Shown in pieces: positions 8,867 through 17,670 of a stretch of DNA of 41,626 nucleotides; the first letter of the stretch is position 1; each line of letters opens with the position of its first letter. A program made the translations under genes and the position numbers. A model generated the notes under the pieces. The model made no database searches. It was given only the letters and a program-made list of their open reading frames with translations, and was not told the origin of the DNA. Source of the DNA: SIG588 sp045599305 (GTDB taxonomy: Bacteria > Bacillota > Clostridia > Oscillospirales > Acutalibacteraceae); assembly GCA_045599305.1 (NCBI GenBank), contig JAZRVU010000013.1, positions 1 through 41,626 on the forward strand. Direction: 5' to 3'.

Positions 8867-10570
8867 ATGTGCGCAGCAAATGCCTTTTCCGTCACCCCCT
8901 CGCCCGCCACACCGGCCAACGATCTCATCGGCCGCACCGTCGCGGGATATCAGGCGTGGTTCCACGCATCGGATACCGAAGAGGGGTGGTTCCACTGGAT
9001 CGAGCACCGCGGCCGTCCGGCCGTGGGCAATGTCCATGTGGAGATATTTCCCGACCTTTCGGAATACCCCGCCGCATCCCTGCACCGCTCCGCCCTGCCG
9101 GATTACCCGAACGGGCAGCCTGTCGGCTTTTATGACGGGCACGACCCCGCCGCCATCGACGTGCATTTCCGCTGGATGAAGGAATACGGCATCGACGGTG
9201 TGGGCGTGCAGCGGTTCTACAGCAACACCTCCGTCGAGGAGGTGCCCGAGCCCTGCCATCTTTCGGCCATCCGTCAGTCGGCCGAAAAATACGGCCGCCT
9301 TTTCTACATCATGTACGACACCTCCGGCTGCGGCCGCTTCCCGGATGAACTGGTCGACCGCTTCAAGGCGGACGTGCTGCACAATGTGGAGGACAAGCAC
9401 CTCATCTGCTCCCCCATGTATGCCCACGCCCACGGCAAGCCGGTCATCTGCGTGTGGGGTCTGGCGGTGGCCCCCAACGAACCCGGCCGCTACCCCGCCG
9501 CACCGCAGGCACTCGAATTCGTCAACTGGCTCAAGGAGCGCGGCTATTTCGTCATCGGCGGTCTGCCGGACAACGAGTGGGATCGCGACGAGAGCGACTA
9601 CAAAGAGGTCTACGCCGCACTGGACATGATCTCGCCGTGGACGCCCGGCCGCTTCAACAAACATAATCTCGCCGCCTGGATCGACGAGCATCTGCCGCGT
9701 GACCTCGCCTATTGCCGGGCACACGGGCAGGAATATCAGCCGGTGCTGTTTGCCGGCTTCTCATGGAGCAACTTCATGCAGCACGGCCCCGCCAACGAGA
9801 TCCCGCGGGACGCCGGCCGCTTTTTGTGGGAGCAGGCCAAGCGGTATGCCGCCGAGGACATCCGCGGCATCTACTTTGCCATGTTCGATGAATACGACGA
9901 GGGGACGGCGATCGCCAAGGCGGCCACCGATTCCTCCATGCTGCACACGGGCGAGCAGTACAATCAGCTGCTCTGCGCCGACGGCTGGTGGCTCTCCTCC
10001 GACTTTTATCTGCGGCTGGGCGGCGCGATCGCCCGGACGCTGCGCGGGGAGCAGCCGCTCACCGAGAAGGTGCCGGTGCCCCATTCCGAAGGGCCCGTCT
10101 ACTGGCGCAACGGCTTTGAAAAACGGGTGACCCGCAACGCGGCACAGGTGGAGCAGCCGGTGGATATCTGCGATGCCCACGGTGAATGGCTCTGCCGTCC
10201 CGAGACGGCCGAAGCCGCCGTCGTCAAGGGCGAGGCGGGCGACACCTGCTTTGCCGGATGCTACGCCTTCCGCTTCGCCGCCCGCGGCGCGGCGCGCTAT
10301 CGGCTGGCGCTGGCCGACATCCCCGTGAAGGCGGGGCTGACCCTGCGCTACCGGCTGCGTGCGTCCGGCACCGTCGGGGTCGATCTGCTGTTCGATGACG
10401 GCAGCCGTCTTTCTGAAGACCTGCCCCTGCCCGCGGCGGAAAATGCCGGATGGACAGCGGTGGCACAGACACTGCCCGCGGCTCTTGCCGGCCGCCGGAT
10501 CGTGGCGATAGAGGTCGCCGGCCACGGCGCCTTTGACGCATATATCGACGATGTCGAAATCTCTCTGTAA
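8867..10570 (+). CDS. Glycoside hydrolase family 71/99-like protein
   Basis: The 567-residue protein opens with GRTVAGYQAWFHA, then FPDLSEYP and DVHFRWMKEYGIDGVGVQRF. These are blocks typical of bacterial GH71/GH99-like (beta/alpha)8 hydrolases, relatives of endo-alpha-mannosidase and alpha-1,3-glucanase. The barrel ends near residue 385 with YFAMFDEYDEGTAI, where acidic residues could be catalytic. Residues about 430-567 form a beta-sandwich resembling a carbohydrate-binding module. No signal peptide is seen, so it is probably cytoplasmic and would act on imported oligosaccharide. AAGGAGG precedes the ATG. It is followed 24 bases later by a sugar isomerase gene. The substrate cannot be read from sequence. 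Confidence 0.75.
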   Translation: MCAANAFSVTPSPATPANDLIGRTVAGYQAWFHASDTEEGWFHWIEHRGRPAVGNVHVEIFPDLSEYPAASLHRSALPDYPNGQPVGFYDGHDPAAIDVHFRWMKEYGIDGVGVQRFYSNTSVEEVPEPCHLSAIRQSAEKYGRLFYIMYDTSGCGRFPDELVDRFKADVLHNVEDKHLICSPMYAHAHGKPVICVWGLAVAPNEPGRYPAAPQALEFVNWLKERGYFVIGGLPDNEWDRDESDYKEVYAALDMISPWTPGRFNKHNLAAWIDEHLPRDLAYCRAHGQEYQPVLFAGFSWSNFMQHGPANEIPRDAGRFLWEQAKRYAAEDIRGIYFAMFDEYDEGTAIAKAATDSSMLHTGEQYNQLLCADGWWLSSDFYLRLGGAIARTLRGEQPLTEKVPVPHSEGPVYWRNGFEKRVTRNAAQVEQPVDICDAHGEWLCRPETAEAAVVKGEAGDTCFAGCYAFRFAARGAARYRLALADIPVKAGLTLRYRLRASGTVGVDLLFDDGSRLSEDLPLPAAENAGWTAVAQTLPAALAGRRIVAIEVAGHGAFDAYIDDVEISL

Positions 10571-10594
10571 TTATTTTTAAGGAGGATACATACT

Positions 10595-11560
10595 ATGAAA
10601 CTCGGCGTATTGACTGTCCCGCTGCAGGCCACTCCGGCCGACCAGGTGTTTGCCTATCTGCACGGTCTGGGTGTGGAGTGCGTGGAACTGGGCACCGGCT
10701 GCTACACCAACCACAACCACTGCAATCCCGACGTGCTGCTGGCAGACGAGAGCAAGGTGGAGGAACTCAAAGCGCTGCTCGCGAAAAACGAGCTGACCAT
10801 CGCGGCACTCTCCTGCCACGGCAACCCCGTGCACCCCGACAAGGCGCGTGCCGCGCACGACCACGAAGTGTTCGTGCAGACCTGTAAGCTCGCTCAGAAG
10901 CTGGGCGTGGAGACGGTGGTCACCTTCTCCGGCTGTCCCGGCGACAGCGAGGGCTCGAAGTATCCGAACTGGGTCACCTGCGCGTGGCCGGAGGACTACG
11001 GCAAGATCCTTGACTGGCAGTGGAACCAGGTGCTGATCCCCTACTGGAAAGAGGCCGTAAAGGTCGCCAACTCCTACGGCGTGAAGAAGATCGCGCTGGA
11101 GATGCACCCCGGCTTCTGTGTCTACAACCCCGCCACGCTGCTGCGTCTGCGTGAGGCTGTGGGCGACACCATCGGTGCCAACTTCGACCCGAGCCATCTG
11201 ATCTGGCAGGGCATGGATCCGGTAGAAGCGCTGAAGACGCTTAAGGGCGCCGTCTATCACTTCCATGCGAAGGACACCCGTCTGGAAAAGGCCAATGTCG
11301 CCAAGTTCGGCGTGCTGGATACCGGCTCCTACGGCGATCTTTCCGCCCGCAGCTGGGTGTTCCGCACCGTGGGCTACGGCACCGACACCAAGGCGTGGAA
11401 GGATATGATCTCCACCCTGCGCATGATCGGTTACGACGGTGCAGTCAGCATCGAGCACGAGGACGGCCTCATGTCCCCGCGCGAAGGCCTCGAAAAAGCG
11501 ATCGCGTTCCTCAAGGACGTGCTCATCAAGGAAGATCCCGCCGCCATGTGGTGGGCCTGA
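10595..11560 (+). CDS. Sugar phosphate isomerase/epimerase, xylose-isomerase-like TIM barrel
   Basis: The 321-residue protein belongs to the AP_endonuc_2 / xylose isomerase-like TIM-barrel family (Pfam PF01261). Visible family features are a metal-site Glu in KIALEMHPGFCVYN, an Asp-His pair in GANFDPSHLIWQG, His in VYHFHAKDTR, and a final Glu in GAVSIEHEDGLM. Such enzymes interconvert keto and aldo sugars or epimers, or act as sugar/inositol dehydratases. AAGGAGG lies 9 bases before the ATG. Co-transcription with the GH71/99-like gene suggests catabolism of the released sugar, an inference from context. The exact substrate is unknown. Confidence 0.85.
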   Translation: MKLGVLTVPLQATPADQVFAYLHGLGVECVELGTGCYTNHNHCNPDVLLADESKVEELKALLAKNELTIAALSCHGNPVHPDKARAAHDHEVFVQTCKLAQKLGVETVVTFSGCPGDSEGSKYPNWVTCAWPEDYGKILDWQWNQVLIPYWKEAVKVANSYGVKKIALEMHPGFCVYNPATLLRLREAVGDTIGANFDPSHLIWQGMDPVEALKTLKGAVYHFHAKDTRLEKANVAKFGVLDTGSYGDLSARSWVFRTVGYGTDTKAWKDMISTLRMIGYDGAVSIEHEDGLMSPREGLEKAIAFLKDVLIKEDPAAMWWA

Positions 11561-11600
11561 ACGGGCATCTCACCCGCCAAAACGACCTGCCGACAGACAA

Positions 11601-11642
11601 AAAGAACACCCGGTCATCCGTACGGATGACCGGGTGTTTTCA
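11601..11642. terminator. Bidirectional terminator between the isomerase gene and the binding-protein array
   Basis: A long palindrome with 16-bp arms (11605-11620 with 11623-11638), A-rich on the left and T-rich on the right, so it works for both converging transcripts. Confidence 0.9.
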
Positions 11643-11650
11643 TTGGTGAT

Positions 11651-13114
11651 TTACGCTGCAGCCTCTTCGTCTGCAGGCTCTTCGTCTACGGGCGCTTCGT
11701 CCTCGTCATACTTGAAATAGTCTTCCAGAGCGGTATCCACGATACCCTCGATCGACTCGACCCAGGAGGCAAAGTCGGCACTGCCGCTGCCATAGAGGAT
11801 GCTGTAAACGCGGGACATGGGCGCGCTGAAGATATTGTTGCAGTTCTGCATGATGAGCGCGAGGTCATGTTTGCCGTGACCCACGACATACTGGGACACC
11901 ATACGGGTATCCTCTTCCTCGTGGCGCCAGTAGGTCTCTTTGTAGTCCGGCCAGAAGATGTCTTCGAGGATCATGGCGTGACGGCCGAGTGCCTCGAGCA
12001 GCACACTGACCTCGTGGATATCTTCGTTGTTGTTGCTGACACCAAACACGGTGGAGTTGTGATCCACGCCGCTCAGGTAATCTGCCTGATTCTCGTCATA
12101 CAGCGGCAGCGGGATAACGCCCCAGTCGTCTTCCATATCCTGCAGACCGGCCACGCCGGGGGTTATGGCCAGGAACAGGGTGGTGCCGTTCAGGAAGCGG
12201 GCCACATGATCCGCCATATTGCCGCCGCCGCTCACGCCTACGGTGCAGACGCTCTTATCCTGCTTGGTCATGACGCGCATCTTGTCAATGATATCATAGG
12301 TTTTCTTGGTGTTGCAGGCGAGAGAGACGCGGCCTTTGTCGTCGGTCTTGAAATACTCGCCGCCCAGCGAGAAGAACCACGCACGGGCAAAGTCGCCGTC
12401 CGCCGCGAGCACGCCCCAGCGGTCGTCCACGCTGTCGAGATCACCGGAGTTGTCCTGATCCAGCGTGGCACGCTGGCAGTAATCGCGGAACAGGTCATAG
12501 GTCCAGCGGTGCTCATCCACCAGCTTGTAGGGGTTCTCATAGCCCATCTCGTCCCAGATGGCCTCGTTATAGTAGAGCAGCCAGGTGTTGTTCGTGTCGA
12601 AGTTGAAGGAGCCCAGGCCGGCATAGCTCTTGCCGCCGTAGGTGCCCATCTGGCGCACGTCCTGGTTCCACCACTCGTGATCCCAGTTGACTTCCAACCG
12701 GTTCAGATCCATCATCAGTTCGGCACCGAGGAAGTAGCCGTACTGCCACTGGGTGGTGAGGATCAGATCCGCGTATTTGCCGCCGGCCGCAAATTCCGGC
12801 TGCAGGGTGGTGAACATTTCCGTCGAACCGATGTAGCTCGCGGAGATGGTGCAGTTATAGAGGGATTCCACCTCGTCCATGATCTGCAGCCACGCATCGG
12901 CATAGGGCGTACCGGATTTTTCCTTGTTCCAGCGGCCGTTGTTGCAGTCCACCACGGTGAACTCATAACCGCCGAGGTCTTCCGGCACTTCGCCGTCCTG
13001 CTCGGTGATCTCACCGGTGGGTTTCTTTTTGCCGGACTGGCTGCAGCCGCAGACCGTCAGCACCATGGCAAGCGCCAGCAGCAGCGCCAACAAACGGGTA
13101 AACGTTGTTTTCAT
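11651..13114 (-). CDS. Solute-binding lipoprotein, array copy A (last in array)
   Basis: The 487-residue family 1-type extracellular solute-binding protein has a lipoprotein signal peptide with predicted lipidated Cys24 in VCGC and a polar linker to about 44. The mature domain starts at PEDLGGYEFTVVD. An EF-hand-like loop (DQDNSGDLDSVD, residues 219-230) probably binds calcium. The C-terminal lobe carries the array-wide invariant IFWPDYKETYWRHEE and ends in an acidic EEYF/EDYFKYDEDE tail. Binding proteins of this class deliver oligosaccharides to ABC importers. It has its own perfect promoter and is separated from copy B by a terminator. It is the farthest downstream copy. Substrate unknown. 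Confidence 0.88.
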   Translation of the reverse strand: MKTTFTRLLALLLALAMVLTVCGCSQSGKKKPTGEITEQDGEVPEDLGGYEFTVVDCNNGRWNKEKSGTPYADAWLQIMDEVESLYNCTISASYIGSTEMFTTLQPEFAAGGKYADLILTTQWQYGYFLGAELMMDLNRLEVNWDHEWWNQDVRQMGTYGGKSYAGLGSFNFDTNNTWLLYYNEAIWDEMGYENPYKLVDEHRWTYDLFRDYCQRATLDQDNSGDLDSVDDRWGVLAADGDFARAWFFSLGGEYFKTDDKGRVSLACNTKKTYDIIDKMRVMTKQDKSVCTVGVSGGGNMADHVARFLNGTTLFLAITPGVAGLQDMEDDWGVIPLPLYDENQADYLSGVDHNSTVFGVSNNNEDIHEVSVLLEALGRHAMILEDIFWPDYKETYWRHEEEDTRMVSQYVVGHGKHDLALIMQNCNNIFSAPMSRVYSILYGSGSADFASWVESIEGIVDTALEDYFKYDEDEAPVDEEPADEEAAA

Positions 13115-13152
13115 TCTTGCAGTTCCTCCTTTGAATACTTTTTTGTCATTAT

Positions 13153-13181
13153 ATTATATCGCAACCCCTATTGTCTGTCAA
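13153..13181 (-). promoter_or_regulatory. Consensus sigma-A promoter of array copy A
   Basis: Minus strand: TTGACA (13176-13181), 17-base spacer, TATAAT (13153-13158), an exact match to the sigma-A consensus. AAGGAGG lies close to the start codon at 13114. Confidence 0.9.
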
Positions 13182-13191
13182 GATGGCCGCC

Positions 13192-13241
13192 TGACCAAAA
13201 AAAGAGCGCTTTCCCTGTGCAAATACACGGGAAAGCGCTCC
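13192..13241 (-). terminator. Terminator between array copies B and A
   Basis: GC-rich arms GAGCGCTTTCCC and its complement (about 13204-13239) end in a run of T on the minus strand, just after the copy B stop codon. Confidence 0.85.
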
Positions 13242-13256
13242 TTTGGTGCGAAAAAA

Positions 13257-14693
13257 TCATTCGGCTGTGTCTTCCGGCTCGGCCGCGTCATACTCGAAGT
13301 AATCATCCAACTGGGTGTTGACGATCCCTTCGACCGAGTCGATCCAGGAGGCGAAGTCGGCGCTGGCGGCACCGAACACGGTGTTGAAGACGCGATCCAT
13401 CGGTGCGCGGAAGATATTGTTGCAGTTTTGCATGATGGGAGCCAGGTCATGCTTGCCGTGCCCCACCACATATTCCGACATGATGCGGGTGTCGTCTTCC
13501 TCGTGGCGCCAATAGGTCTCCTTGTAGTCCGGCCAGAAGATGTCCTCGAGGATCATGGCGTGGCGGCCGAAGGCGTCGAGCAGCACGCTGACCTCGTGGG
13601 TGTCGGTATTGTTGGCGGTGACACCGAAAACGGGCGCGTTGTGATCCACGCCGCTCCAGTAGGTATCCTGATTCTCGTCATACAGCGGGAAGGGCATGAC
13701 GCCCCAGTCGTCCTCCATATCCTTGAGCCGGCCGGTACCGGGCAGATAGGCATAGAACAGCAGATTGCCTCTCGCAAAGGCTTCGGCACGCTCGGTCTCG
13801 GCGTCCGCACCGGCGGTATTGGTGGGATACACGCTGTGATCCTTCTTCACCATCGTATACATCTTATCCACGATGTCGTAGGTGCGCTCGTTGTTGCAGG
13901 CGAGCGACACTCTGCCGTCATCGGCAGTCTTGAAATACTGGCCGCCCAGCGAGAAATACCACGCACGGGCCAGGTCGCCGTTCGAGCCGGACATGCCCCA
14001 GCGATCCTCATAGGTATCCATGGCACCGGAGTTGTCCTGATCGCGGCTCACGCGCTGGCAATAGTCGCGAAACAGATCGAAGGTCCAGCGGCGCTCATCC
14101 ACCAGCTTGTAGGGATCCTCAAAGCCCATCTCTTCCCAGACCGCCTGGTTATAGTAGAGCACCCAGGTATAGGCCGTATCGAAAATGAAGGAGCCCAGAC
14201 CGATATAGGTCTTGCCGCCGTAGGTGCCCATTTTGCGCACGTCCTGATTCCACCACTCGCGGTCCCAGTCCACCTCCAGCTGATTGAGGTCCATCATCAG
14301 CTGCGCACCGAGGAAATAGCCATACTGCCACTGGGTGGTGATGATGAGGTCGGCGTATTTGCCGCCGGCCGCCAGTTCCGGCTGGATATTGGTGAACGCC
14401 TCGGAGGGATTCACATATGTGGCGGAAACGGTGCAGTTATAGAGCGACTCCACCTCGTCCATGACCTGGATCCATGCGTCGGCATTGGGGGTGCCGGACA
14501 ATTCCTTGTTCCAGCGGCCGTTGCTGCAATCCGCCACGGTGAACTCATAACCGCCCAGATCCTCGGGCACTTCATCTCCCTGCTTTTCTCCGCCCTGTTT
14601 TTCGCGTTCGGCGGTTTCGGCACAGCCGCAGACGGCCAGCACCATCACACACGCCAACAGCAGCGCCAGCAGACGGGTCGCGATATGCTTCAT
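13257..14693 (-). CDS. Solute-binding lipoprotein, array copy B
   Basis: The frame is open back to 14753, but the ATG at 14693 is chosen: AGAGGAG lies just upstream and it begins the signal peptide MKHIATRLLALLLACVMVLA with lipidated Cys24. The 478-residue product shares the full array architecture: linker, DLGGYEFTV start of lobe I, AGGKYADLIITTQWQYGYF, WWNQDVR, the EF-hand-like loop DQDNSGAMDTYE, and the invariant IFWPDYKETYWRHEE block in lobe II. It differs from its neighbours in the loop between the EF-hand and the lobe II start, where copies vary most and ligand contacts may differ. It is a single-gene unit with its own promoter and terminator. Confidence 0.88.
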   Translation of the reverse strand: MKHIATRLLALLLACVMVLAVCGCAETAEREKQGGEKQGDEVPEDLGGYEFTVADCSNGRWNKELSGTPNADAWIQVMDEVESLYNCTVSATYVNPSEAFTNIQPELAAGGKYADLIITTQWQYGYFLGAQLMMDLNQLEVDWDREWWNQDVRKMGTYGGKTYIGLGSFIFDTAYTWVLYYNQAVWEEMGFEDPYKLVDERRWTFDLFRDYCQRVSRDQDNSGAMDTYEDRWGMSGSNGDLARAWYFSLGGQYFKTADDGRVSLACNNERTYDIVDKMYTMVKKDHSVYPTNTAGADAETERAEAFARGNLLFYAYLPGTGRLKDMEDDWGVMPFPLYDENQDTYWSGVDHNAPVFGVTANNTDTHEVSVLLDAFGRHAMILEDIFWPDYKETYWRHEEDDTRIMSEYVVGHGKHDLAPIMQNCNNIFRAPMDRVFNTVFGAASADFASWIDSVEGIVNTQLDDYFEYDAAEPEDTAE

Positions 14694-14724
14694 GAAGATT
14701 CTCCTCTCGCCCTGTTTTTTCCTC

Positions 14725-14753
14725 ATTATAGCCGCGCCGTGCAGCTTTGTCAA
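14725..14753 (-). promoter_or_regulatory. Consensus sigma-A promoter of array copy B
   Basis: Minus strand: TTGACA (14748-14753), 17-base spacer, TATAAT (14725-14730), an exact consensus match, 31 bases before the start codon. Confidence 0.9.
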
Positions 14754-14756
14754 CAG

Positions 14757-14788
14757 AAAAACCCCTGCTTATATGAGCAGGGATTTTT
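14757..14788 (-). terminator. Terminator at the end of the five-gene binding-protein operon
   Basis: Hairpin with arms around CCCCTGCT / AGCAGGGA (one imperfect pair) followed on the minus strand by a T run, right after the copy C stop at 14795. Confidence 0.75.
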
Positions 14789-14794
14789 CATTGT

Positions 14795-16216
14795 TTATTC
14801 TTCGGCAGTCTCTTCGCCCGCCGCGTCATACTTGAAATAATCCTCGAGGCGGGTGTTGACCACGTCCTCCACGGTTTCGACATAGGAGGCAAAGTCGGCG
14901 CTGGCGGCACCGTAGACCGTCTGATAGACACGGTCCATGGGGGACTTGAAGATGGTGTCGCAGTTCTGCATCAGCAGGGCGAGATCGTGCCGGCCGTGAC
15001 CCACGATGTATTCGGACATCACGCGGGTGTCCTCCTCCTCGTGGCGCCAGAAGGTCTCCTTATAATCCGGCCAGAAGATGTTCTGCAGGATCATGGCGTG
15101 GCGGCCGAGTGCCTCGAGCAGCACGCTGACCTCGTGGGTGTCGGTGTTGGTACTGGCCACACCAAAGACGGTGGAGTTGTGATCCACGCCGGTCAGATAC
15201 TCGGCCTGCGACTCGTCATAGAGCGGCAGCGGCATGGCGCCCCAGTCATCCTCCATATCCTTGAGGGCACCGAGGCCCGGACGGAAGGAATAGAACAGGG
15301 AATTGCCCGCCAGGAAGGTCTCACGCGATTCGTCACCGCCGAAATTGCCGACGGTCTTGTCCTGCTTGACCATGGTGCGCATCCGGTCGATGATGTCATA
15401 GGTCTTGGCACCGGTGCAGCCCAGCTTCACCTTGCCGTCCTCGTCGGTCTTGAAATACTGGCCGCCCAGCGAGAAATACCACGCGCGGCAGAAATCGCCG
15501 TTCGGCGAAACCAGACCCCAGCGGTCGTTCACGGTGTCCATGGCACCGGAGTTGTCCAGATCGACCGCCGCCATGCGGCAGTATTCACGGAATTTCTCAT
15601 ACGTCCACTGGTGGTCGTCCACCAGCTTGTAGGGATCGGGCAGACCCAGCTCGTTCCAGATCGCCTCGTTATAGTAGAGCATGAAGGTGTACGGCGTGTC
15701 GAAGATGAAGGAGCCCAGCCCCACATAGGATTTGCCGCCGTAGGTGCCCATCGCACGGACGTCCTGATCCCACCACTCGTGGTCCCAGTCGACCTCCAGC
15801 TCGTTGAGATCCATCATCAGGTTGGCGCCGAGGAAATACCCGAACTGCCATTGTCCGGTGATGATGATGTCGGCGTACTTGCCGCCGGCCGCGATCTCGG
15901 GCTGCAGGGTGGTGAAGGTCTCGGTCTTGGGCACATAGGTGGGAGTGATGGTGCAGTTGTAAAGCGTCTCCACCTCGTCCAGGATCTGGATCCACGCATC
16001 GGCATAGGGGGTGCCGGAAAGCTCCTTGTTCCAGTGGCTGTTGTCCGCATCCACCACAGTGAATTCGTAGCCGCCCAGATCCACCGGCACCTCGTCATCG
16101 AGGCTCTCGGCACTGCCGCCCTTTTTCTCCTGCTCGCTGCCCTTGCAGCCGCAGACGGCGAACAGCATCACGCACGCCAGAAGCAACACAAAAATCCGCT
16201 TGCCCATTGTTTTCAT
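14795..16216 (-). CDS. Solute-binding lipoprotein, array copy C
   Basis: The 473-residue lipoprotein has signal peptide MKTMGKRIFVLLLACVMLF and lipidated Cys24. AAGGAG precedes the ATG; a second in-frame ATG four codons in is possible. It has the same two-lobe binding-protein fold as its neighbours, with EF-hand-like loop DLDNSGAMDTVN (Asn in place of the final acidic residue) and a Trp-to-Phe variation in the family block (KETFWRHEE). It also uses WWDQDVR instead of WWNQDVR and FGGDESRETF in the variable segment. It is the most divergent member of the operon and its last gene, 20 bases after copy D. The substrate is unknown and is presumably a glycan fragment. Confidence 0.88.
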   Translation of the reverse strand: MKTMGKRIFVLLLACVMLFAVCGCKGSEQEKKGGSAESLDDEVPVDLGGYEFTVVDADNSHWNKELSGTPYADAWIQILDEVETLYNCTITPTYVPKTETFTTLQPEIAAGGKYADIIITGQWQFGYFLGANLMMDLNELEVDWDHEWWDQDVRAMGTYGGKSYVGLGSFIFDTPYTFMLYYNEAIWNELGLPDPYKLVDDHQWTYEKFREYCRMAAVDLDNSGAMDTVNDRWGLVSPNGDFCRAWYFSLGGQYFKTDEDGKVKLGCTGAKTYDIIDRMRTMVKQDKTVGNFGGDESRETFLAGNSLFYSFRPGLGALKDMEDDWGAMPLPLYDESQAEYLTGVDHNSTVFGVASTNTDTHEVSVLLEALGRHAMILQNIFWPDYKETFWRHEEEDTRVMSEYIVGHGRHDLALLMQNCDTIFKSPMDRVYQTVYGAASADFASYVETVEDVVNTRLEDYFKYDAAGEETAEE

Positions 16217-16236
16217 TGACCGGTCAACTCCTTATG

Positions 16237-17658
16237 TTATTCGGTTTCCTCAGTCGTTTCCCCGGCATCGACATCGTACTTGAAATACTCCTCCAGACGG
16301 GTGGCGATCATGGACTCCACCGTGTCCATCCAAGAGGAGAGATCGGCACTGCCGCCGCCGTAGACGCCTTGGAACACGCGTTCCATGGGGGATTTGAAAA
16401 TGCCGTCGCAGTTTTGCATGATAAGCGCCAGATCGTGCTTACCGTGACCCACGACATATTCCGACACCATGCGGGTATCCTGTTCCTCATGGCGCCAGTA
16501 GGTCTCCTTGTAGTCCGGCCAGAAGATGTCCTCGAGGATCATGGCATGGCGGCCGAGAGCCTCGAGCAGCACACTGACCTCGTAAAGATCGGTGTTGGTA
16601 GCGGCCACGCCGAAGACGGGCGAATTGTGATCCACACCGCTGTAGTAATCCTTCTGATTTTCGTCATACAGCGGCAGCGGCATGACGCCCCAGTCGTCCT
16701 CCATATCCTGCAGGCCGCTCACGCCGGGCACATAGGCGTAGAACAGCGAGCCGCCGTTCGCAAAGGTGGAGGTGCGCAGCGCAACGTTTTCAAAAGAAAG
16801 CTTGCACACCGATTTGTCCTTGCGCACCATGTTGTACATCTTGTCATAGATGTCAAACGTCCGCTGGTTGTTGCAGGCAAGGGAGACGCGCCCCTTGTCG
16901 TCGGTCTTGAAATACTGGCCGCCCAGCGCAAAGAACCACGCACGGCAGAAATCGCCGGTCGGGCCCTGCATACCGAAGCGATCCTCAAGCGAATCGAGTT
17001 CGCCGGAATTGTCGCGATCCTCGCAGGCCATGCGGCAATACTCCGCGAACCGTTCCTGCGTCCACTTATGTTCGTCCACCATCTGGTAGGGATCGGGCAG
17101 ACCCAGTTCATCCCAGATGGCCTGGTTATAGTAGAGCAGCCAGGTGTAAGAGGTATCGAAGATGAAGGAGCCGAGCCCCACATAGGATTTGCCGCCGTAG
17201 GTGCCCATCTCGCGCACGTCCTGGTTCCACCACTCGTTGTCCCAGTTGACGTCCAGTTCATTGAGGTCCAGCATCAGGTTCGCGCCGAGAAAATAGCCGT
17301 ACTGCCACTGGGTGGTGATGAGGATGTCGGCGTATTTGCCGCCGGCCGCGATCTCGGGCTGCACGGTGGTGAACGCCTCGGTGGCGGCCACATAGGTGGG
17401 GGTGATGGTGCAGTTGTAGGCGGTCTCCACCTCGTCAAGAATCTGCACCCATGCATCCGCATAGGGGGTGCCGGATTTCTCCTTGTTCCAGCGGCCGTCG
17501 TGGTAGTCCATGACGGTGAATTCATAGCCGCCGAGGTCCTCCACGACCTCGCCGCCCTTTTTTTCGTCGTCGTTTTGGCCGCCTTTACAGCCGCAGGTGG
17601 GGATCACGAACAACAGCGCCAGCAACAGCGCCGCCAAACGGATCAGCGGTTTCTTCAT
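16237..17658 (-). CDS. Solute-binding lipoprotein, array copy D
   Basis: The 473-residue lipoprotein has signal peptide MKKPLIRLAALLLALLFVIP and lipidated Cys24. The signal peptide is almost identical to that of copy E, which suggests D and E arose from a recent duplication. The mature part has DLGGYEFTVMD, NCTITPTYVAATEAFTT, WWNQDVREMGTYGGKSYVG, EF-hand-like loop DRDNSGELDSLE and IFWPDYKETYWRHEE. The variable segment reads KLSFENVALRTSTFANG. It follows copy E by 12 bases and precedes C by 20, so it is an internal operon gene. The substrate cannot be inferred from sequence alone. Confidence 0.88.
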   Translation of the reverse strand: MKKPLIRLAALLLALLFVIPTCGCKGGQNDDEKKGGEVVEDLGGYEFTVMDYHDGRWNKEKSGTPYADAWVQILDEVETAYNCTITPTYVAATEAFTTVQPEIAAGGKYADILITTQWQYGYFLGANLMLDLNELDVNWDNEWWNQDVREMGTYGGKSYVGLGSFIFDTSYTWLLYYNQAIWDELGLPDPYQMVDEHKWTQERFAEYCRMACEDRDNSGELDSLEDRFGMQGPTGDFCRAWFFALGGQYFKTDDKGRVSLACNNQRTFDIYDKMYNMVRKDKSVCKLSFENVALRTSTFANGGSLFYAYVPGVSGLQDMEDDWGVMPLPLYDENQKDYYSGVDHNSPVFGVAATNTDLYEVSVLLEALGRHAMILEDIFWPDYKETYWRHEEQDTRMVSEYVVGHGKHDLALIMQNCDGIFKSPMERVFQGVYGGGSADLSSWMDTVESMIATRLEEYFKYDVDAGETTEETE

Positions 17659-17670
17659 AGTTGTTTCTCC

